Below are positions 59,025 to 64,000 of a DNA stretch of 64,000 nt, piece after piece. Numbering within the stretch: the stretch's first letter is position 1; every line of letters begins with the position of its first letter. Source of the stretch: Tanytarsus gracilentus (taxonomy: Eukaryota > Arthropoda > Insecta > Diptera > Chironomidae); NCBI GenBank assembly GCA_038502055.1, contig JAXRKN010000045.1, positions 9,475,501 to 9,539,500 on the forward strand, given 5' to 3'. The notes under the pieces are model-generated. The model was not told the DNA's origin and ran no database searches. It saw nothing but the letters and a program-made list of their open reading frames with translations. A program made the translations under genes and the position numbers.

Positions 59025-59582
59025 TTAGTTAATGCCATATTCAAGATCATCGCGCGGTGAGATTGTTCTCTTTGACCTTTCAACATATTTCATGTCGCCT
59101 TGACTTTCGTAGCTAGTTAAGAAATTAAGCTTGAGCATTTTTTCAGGAAAAGTTTTAAGCATGTAGATCCAGCATGGAATTTTGGTGCCATTTTCAGCTT
59201 CCATTTCATAAATTTTACGGTCATACCACGTTGGATAGTCCTCTAATTTGTCAAGAACTGCAAACATGGGCTCATCGACTTCGTAAATTTCGCCATTAAT
59301 AAAGTTTCCTAAAAATTAACGGATAAATTTTTGAATTCAAATATTTTGTAACGGTGTTTCAAAACGTGTTCACATGAACTCACCGGTTCCCGGTTTATTT
59401 AAGAGGAAAGGTATGTTATATCTGGTTGCAATCACAAGAGGAAATTTTAAAGAAGTTTTAGCATTAGATAAAAATTTTGCACTTCCATTTTTAGAATCAG
59501 TCATCAAATAATGGTTTGGTTGACCTCTTTTCAGAGTTCCGTACACAAAAACTCTAATTATTAATTGAGCTGACGTTGCCAT
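59025..59582 (-). CDS. GGACT: Gamma-glutamylamine cyclotransferase-like protein (GGACT family)
   Basis: Small cytosolic enzyme of 160 residues, two exons (59582-59384 and 59308-59025, GT-AG, phase 1). The GGACT/AIG2 fold hydrolyses gamma-glutamyl isopeptides, releasing 5-oxoproline. The substrate-cradle motif VFVYGTLKRGQPN is near the N-terminus. The second exon carries GEIYEVD followed by LDKLEDYP, where the family's general-acid Glu region lies. Start: first ATG. The stop codon is 12 nt from the target duplication of the retrotransposon, and an AATAAA overlaps the stop. It is head-to-head with the ABC transporter, 153 bp between the two ATGs. Confidence 0.85.
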
Positions 59583-59735
59583 TGAACTTTTTTAAAAATT
59601 CTTTAAAAAGGCACTTCAAAGATTAAAAAAATTATTCGGCAGGGCCAGGGTTGAGTTTTTACGATCATAACAAAAGAAAATTTGTAAACAAACCTAATTT
59701 ATTTAATTTCTTTAATTCTCGAAGATTAACTCGAA
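59583..59735. promoter_or_regulatory. Divergent promoter region
   Basis: Only 153 bp separate the start codons of the cyclotransferase (minus) and the first ABC transporter (plus). Both promoters must overlap here. No TATA box is obvious. The 50 bp before the ABC start are partly repeated upstream of the second ABC gene. Confidence 0.55.
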
Positions 59736-61793
59736 ATGTTATCGAGATTATTGCTGAGTCATTCAACATTCCACAACTTTAAGGCATCGATATCGTTAAG
59801 AAGTCCATTGGTCCGAAGGAATATTGAAAAATTTAAAAATTTTAGACATGAAAAATTTGTCACTAAAGAAAAAGGAAAAATTCTGAATAATTTCAAGCTG
59901 ACATTGCTTGGTGGCACGACACTGGGCATACTTTCAAAAGGAATTATCAGAGTGAAATGTGAGACAAGAGTTCCTCAGCTTGAAATAACTCAAAAACATG
60001 AAGATGTAAAATTCGACTGGAAGTTACTGTGGAGCTATCTGAAAGATCATCTTTTTACACTTCTTGGTGCTATTGCAGCAGCATTAGCAGTGGCTTACTT
60101 AAACATAAATATCCCATCGCTTCTAGGACAATTTGTTAATGCTCTCTCCAAATATGCCGGTGACATTCATGGAAGTGCAAAAGATTTTCTTCAAGATGTT
60201 AAGGAACCAGCTGTAAGACTTATTTTCTCGTATGTAGCTCAATCAATATTCACATTCATCTACATTTACCTACTAAGCAATATCGGTGAAAAAATGGCAT
60301 TGGAAATGCGAAGGGATCTATTTCAAAATATCCTTATGCAAGACGTTGAATTTTTTGATAGCCACAATAGCGGTGAGCTGCTCAATAGAATCACATCCGA
60401 CGTCCAAGAGTTCAAATCAAGCTTTAAACAGACCATATCACAAGGATTAAGATGCATAGCACAACTAGTTGGTGGATCGATTTCACTTTTTTTCATCTCT
60501 AGTCAACTGGCGATTGTCGCTCTCGTATCAATTCCTTCAGCTATACTGATAGGCTCAATATTAGGGCGTTCATTAAGAGAGCTAAGTAAAAAATCACAAG
60601 CTCAGACTGAAAAGGCAACAAACGTGTGCTCCGAAGCATTAACGAATGTAAGGACAGTAAAAGCATGTGCAGCTGAACACATCGAGTTGATGTTTTTCGA
60701 GCAGGAATTAGAAGCTTCAAAAGAGCTTTCGCAACGTCTTGGAACTGGAATTGCTGTGTTTCAAGCACTAACAAATATGTTTTTGAACTGCATGGTTTTA
60801 GGCACACTTTACTTTGGCGGTCACTTGATGAGCTCAAATTCAATTTCAGCCGGTGAGCTAATGGCTTTTCTTGTTGCGTCGCAAGGCGTTCAGCGATCTC
60901 TTTCGCAAGGATCAATTTTAATGGGAAACATCATTCGAGGATTGACAGCAGGCTCGAGAGTGTTTGAGTTCCTTAAAGTTCAACCCAAAATTGATTTAGT
61001 TGAAGGACTCGTTATCGATGATGAACTTTTAAAAGGTGAAATTCGATTTGAAAATGTCACATTCTCGTATCCATCACGTCCTGATCAAGTGGTTCTCAAG
61101 AACTTTAGTTTAACGCTTAAATCCGGTCAAACGGTTGCTCTTGTTGGTATGAGTGGAAGCGGAAAATCAACCATAGCACAGTTACTTGAGAGATTCTATG
61201 AACCAACTTCGGGAAAAATTTATCTCGATGGAGTCGAATTCAGTCAAATTTCTCCCGTTTGGCTTCGAAATGACATCATTGGCTACATCGATCAACAACC
61301 AATTCTTTTTGGCTGCTCAATTCTCGACAATATCCGTTATGGTCGAGAAAATGCAACATTTGAAGAAATCATCGACGTTTCAAAGCAAGCACAAGCACAC
61401 GACTTTATTGAAAAACTTCCCGAGCAATATGACACGAGTGTTGGTGAGAGAGGAGGTGCTTTAAGTGGTGGACAACGTCAAAGAATCGCAATCGCAAGAG
61501 CATTAATCAAAGAACCAATTTTATTGATATTAGATGAAGCGACAAGTGCGCTCGATGCTAATAGTGAAGTAGAAGTTCAAAAAGCTCTCGATAACGCAAT
61601 CATCGATCGTACAACATTAATCATAGCTCATCGTTTGAGTACCATTAAAAATGCCGACTTAATAGTTCTGATTGACAATGGCAAAATTAAGGAACAAGGC
61701 ACGCACGACGAACTTATGAAGAGAAAGGGATTGTATTATGACTTGGTGAGGCAGCAAGAGAGAAAAGACACTGATCAACGATCTCAAGGCTGA
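59736..61793 (+). CDS. ABCB8: Mitochondrial ABC half-transporter, ABCB8 type, copy 1
   Basis: Intronless gene for 685 residues. ABCB8 is an inner-membrane half transporter that dimerises and is linked to mitochondrial iron export and the ATP-sensitive potassium channel. The first 60 residues are rich in Ser, Arg and Lys with no acidic cluster, fitting a mitochondrial targeting sequence. Six membrane segments follow (about 100-390), with the family signature DVQEFKSSFKQTISQGLR. The nucleotide-binding domain has Walker A GMSGSGKS (471-478), Q-loop in IDQQP, LSGGQRQR (576-583), Walker B LLILDE (596-601) and H-loop His632. All catalytic residues are present. The poly(A) signal AATAAA is at 61829. 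It is followed at 144 bp by a tandem copy. Confidence 0.93.
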   Translation: MLSRLLLSHSTFHNFKASISLRSPLVRRNIEKFKNFRHEKFVTKEKGKILNNFKLTLLGGTTLGILSKGIIRVKCETRVPQLEITQKHEDVKFDWKLLWSYLKDHLFTLLGAIAAALAVAYLNINIPSLLGQFVNALSKYAGDIHGSAKDFLQDVKEPAVRLIFSYVAQSIFTFIYIYLLSNIGEKMALEMRRDLFQNILMQDVEFFDSHNSGELLNRITSDVQEFKSSFKQTISQGLRCIAQLVGGSISLFFISSQLAIVALVSIPSAILIGSILGRSLRELSKKSQAQTEKATNVCSEALTNVRTVKACAAEHIELMFFEQELEASKELSQRLGTGIAVFQALTNMFLNCMVLGTLYFGGHLMSSNSISAGELMAFLVASQGVQRSLSQGSILMGNIIRGLTAGSRVFEFLKVQPKIDLVEGLVIDDELLKGEIRFENVTFSYPSRPDQVVLKNFSLTLKSGQTVALVGMSGSGKSTIAQLLERFYEPTSGKIYLDGVEFSQISPVWLRNDIIGYIDQQPILFGCSILDNIRYGRENATFEEIIDVSKQAQAHDFIEKLPEQYDTSVGERGGALSGGQRQRIAIARALIKEPILLILDEATSALDANSEVEVQKALDNAIIDRTTLIIAHRLSTIKNADLIVLIDNGKIKEQGTHDELMKRKGLYYDLVRQQERKDTDQRSQG

Positions 61794-61828
61794 AATTAAA
61801 ATATTTCATAGGCAAATTTTTTAATTAC

Positions 61829-61834
61829 AATAAA
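61829..61834 (+). terminator. Poly(A) signal of ABC copy 1
   Basis: AATAAA lies 36 nt after the stop codon and about 100 nt before the start codon of the second copy. Confidence 0.65.
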
Positions 61835-61936
61835 AAGGTGGTTTCATGAATTAATTAAACTTTAATCGTTTTTTTGCAGTAGGCTTTTTTAAACCGATTT
61901 ATTTAATTTTTTTAACTTCGGAAAATTAAATTGAAA

Positions 61937-64000
61937 ATGTTATCGAGATTATTGCTGAGTCATTCAACATTGCACAACTTTAAGGCATCGATATCGTTAA
62001 GAAGTCCATTGATCCGAAGTTATGTCAGGAAATTTAAAAGCTCTGGAAATGAAAATTTTATAGTTGCGAAAGAAAAAGGAAAAATTGTGAATAATTTCAA
62101 GCTGACATTGCTTGGTGGCACAACACTGGGCATACTTTCAAAAGGAATTATCAGAGTGAAATGTGAGGCAAGAGTTCCGCAACTTGCAATAACTCAAAAA
62201 CATGAAGATGTAAAATTCGACTGGAAGTTACTGTGGAGCTATCTCAAAGATCATCTCTTCAAATTGTTTGGTGCATTTTTAGCGGGTTTAGCAGTGGCTT
62301 GCCTAAATATATACATTCCGTTGGTACTTGCTCAGTTTGTCGATGCAGTATCAAAATATGCTAGTGATGACGTTCAACGAAGTGTCAAAAATTTTATTAA
62401 AGATGTCGTTCTCCAGGAACAGTCCACTGTTAGACTTTTACTCCTGTATGGAGCTCAATCGGTATTCACTTTCTTATATATCTATCTTCTTGGGAATATT
62501 GGTGAAAAAATGGCATTGGAAATGCGAAGGGATCTATTTCAAAATATCCTCATGCAAGACGTTGAATTTTTTGATAGCCACAACAGCGGTGAGCTGCTCA
62601 ATAGAATCACATCCGATGTCCAAGAATTTAAATCGAGCTTTAAACAAACTTTATCGCAAGGCTTAAGATGCATAGCTCAAATTTTCGGTGGATCGATTTC
62701 ACTTTTTTTCATGTCTCCTCAACTGGCGACTGTCGCTCTCGTATCAATGTCTTCAGCCATATTTATTGGCTCAATTTTGGGACACTCATTAAGAGAGCTA
62801 AGTAAGAAATCACAAGCTCAGACTGAAAAGGCAACAAACGTGTGCTCAGAGGCATTAACGAATATTAGGACAGTAAAAGCCTGTGCAGCTGAACACATCG
62901 AGTTGATGATGTTTGAAAAAGAATTAGAAGCTTCGAAGGAGCTTTCGCAACGTCTCGGAACAGGAATTGCCTTTATTCAAGCTCTGTCAAATATGTTTTT
63001 GAACTGCATAATTATGGGCACACTTTACTACGGCGGTCATTTGATGAGCACTGAAGCAATTTCGTCAGGTGAACTCATGTCTTTCATGTTCGCAACGCAA
63101 GGCGTCCAAAGATCACTTCAGCAAGGATCAATTTTATTGGGAAACTTTATAAGAGGATTGACAGCAGGCTCGAGAGTGTTTGAGCTAATAAAAATTAAAC
63201 CGAAAATTGATTTAGTTGAAGGACTCGTTATCGAAGACGAACTTTTGAAAGGTGAAATTCGATTTGATAATGTTACATTCTCGTATCCATCTCGTCCTGA
63301 TCAAATTATACTGGATGAGTTCAGTCTAACGCTCAAACCCGGTCAAACTGTTGCGCTCGTTGGTGTGAGTGGAAGCGGAAAATCAACAATTGCTGAACTG
63401 CTTGAGAGATTCTATGAGCCAACTTCGGGTAAAATTTATCTCGATGGAGTTGAATTCAGTGAAATTTCTCCCGTTTGGCTTCGAAATGACATTATTGGCT
63501 ACATTGATCAAGAACCAACACTCTTTGGCTGCTCAATTCTCGACAATATTCGCTATGGAAATGAAAATGCAACATTTGAAGAAATCATTGAAGTTTCAAA
63601 GCAGGCACAAGCACACGACTTTATAGAAAAACTTCCCGAGCAATATGACACGAGTGTGGGTGAGAGAGGAGGTGCTTTAAGTGGTGGACAACGTCAAAGA
63701 ATCGCAATGGCGAGAGCTTTAGTTAAAAAGCCAATTTTATTGATATTAGATGAAGCGACAAGTGCACTCGATGCAAAAAGTGCGCAAGAACTTCAAAAAG
63801 CTCTCAAAAAAGGAACCGTCAATCAAACGAAACTCATCATCGCTCATCGCTTGAATCCAATTCAATATGCCGATTTAATAGTTTTGATTGAAGATGGAAA
63901 AATCAAGGAAAGAGGCACGCACGATCAACTTATGCTGAGGAAGGGAGCGTATTATGATTTGGTCCGCCAAGAGCAGCAGAGAGAAACGGAAGAAGATAAG
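61937..64000 (+). CDS. ABCB8: Mitochondrial ABC half-transporter, ABCB8 type, copy 2 (3' end off the window)
   Basis: Open for 688 codons from the ATG to the window edge without a stop; by comparison with copy 1 only a few residues are missing. It shares the N-terminal leader, the DVQEFKSSFKQT signature, Walker A GVSGSGKS, LSGGQRQR, Walker B LLILDE and H-loop IIAHRL with copy 1, and about 50 bp of upstream sequence. It differs mostly in the first membrane segments, where it has a 4-6-residue insertion near the loop after segment 1 (DDVQRSVKN, VLQEQST). Its last helix is also divergent (AQELQKALKKGTVNQTK). Both copies look functional. The pair is a tandem duplication. Confidence 0.92.
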   Translation, partial: MLSRLLLSHSTLHNFKASISLRSPLIRSYVRKFKSSGNENFIVAKEKGKIVNNFKLTLLGGTTLGILSKGIIRVKCEARVPQLAITQKHEDVKFDWKLLWSYLKDHLFKLFGAFLAGLAVACLNIYIPLVLAQFVDAVSKYASDDVQRSVKNFIKDVVLQEQSTVRLLLLYGAQSVFTFLYIYLLGNIGEKMALEMRRDLFQNILMQDVEFFDSHNSGELLNRITSDVQEFKSSFKQTLSQGLRCIAQIFGGSISLFFMSPQLATVALVSMSSAIFIGSILGHSLRELSKKSQAQTEKATNVCSEALTNIRTVKACAAEHIELMMFEKELEASKELSQRLGTGIAFIQALSNMFLNCIIMGTLYYGGHLMSTEAISSGELMSFMFATQGVQRSLQQGSILLGNFIRGLTAGSRVFELIKIKPKIDLVEGLVIEDELLKGEIRFDNVTFSYPSRPDQIILDEFSLTLKPGQTVALVGVSGSGKSTIAELLERFYEPTSGKIYLDGVEFSEISPVWLRNDIIGYIDQEPTLFGCSILDNIRYGNENATFEEIIEVSKQAQAHDFIEKLPEQYDTSVGERGGALSGGQRQRIAMARALVKKPILLILDEATSALDAKSAQELQKALKKGTVNQTKLIIAHRLNPIQYADLIVLIEDGKIKERGTHDQLMLRKGAYYDLVRQEQQRETEEDK

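Noticed and set aside
60541..60915. Minus-strand frame of 124 codons within the ABC transporter
   Set aside because: It is the antisense shadow of the conserved transporter coding sequence.
1..64000. CRISPR arrays, bacterial operons, ribosomal RNA
   Set aside because: No regularly spaced repeat-spacer pattern and no rRNA-like conserved block; the gene structure is eukaryotic throughout.

Overview
This is an AT-rich, intron-rich animal nuclear contig with many short introns of roughly 50-110 nt. Gene content points to an insect, and the combination of an atypical soluble guanylyl cyclase, an Fps85D-type kinase and clustered trypsin-like proteases points to a dipteran. A nematoceran, possibly a non-biting midge, is my inference from compactness and composition; nothing in the window proves it.

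Layout. 1-23.1 kb: a family of four secreted trypsin-like serine proteases, three on the minus strand (gene A, cut by the left edge and apparently decaying; gene B, 13 exons; gene C, 6 exons) and one on the plus strand (gene D, 14 exons). Genes B and D are cut into extremely small exons; gene B needs a 4-nt and a 5-nt exon to keep frame. 23.5-29.6 kb, minus: a complete 663-residue O2/NO-sensor-type soluble guanylyl cyclase (Gyc-88E/89D type). Its first intron carries a 1.6-kb element with terminal inverted repeats, tandem 68-bp repeats and a tRNA-derived SINE head. 35.6-54.3 kb, plus: an Fps/Fes tyrosine kinase (F-BAR, SH2, kinase) spread over 19 kb, with a 10.6-kb intron holding a LINE fragment. 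A complete SLC17-type transporter gene is nested antisense in another intron, and an alternative 5' exon would produce an SH2-kinase-only isoform. 54.6-55.1 kb: a small SLX9/FAM207A-like ribosome-biogenesis protein.

55.2-59.0 kb: a defective Ty3/gypsy-type LTR retrotransposon with a 5-bp target duplication, inserted 12 bp beyond a stop codon. It appears to contain two phase-0 spliceosomal-type introns. One directly follows the gag start codon and is filled by a minisatellite. The reverse-transcriptase domain is deleted, joining protease to RNase H.

59.0-59.6 kb, minus: a GGACT-type gamma-glutamylamine cyclotransferase, head-to-head with 59.7-64 kb: two tandem intronless ABCB8-type mitochondrial ABC half-transporters, the second running off the right edge.

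Smaller repeats include two families of short inverted-repeat (MITE-like) elements, a LINE 3' fragment with a 26-bp target duplication, a 69-bp-arm hairpin, and two stretches that look like assembly or base-calling artefacts (about 40.65-40.76 kb and 58.80-58.92 kb). Long gene-free stretches lie at 2.5-6.8, 9.3-11.7, 14.0-19.3 and 29.6-35.6 kb.
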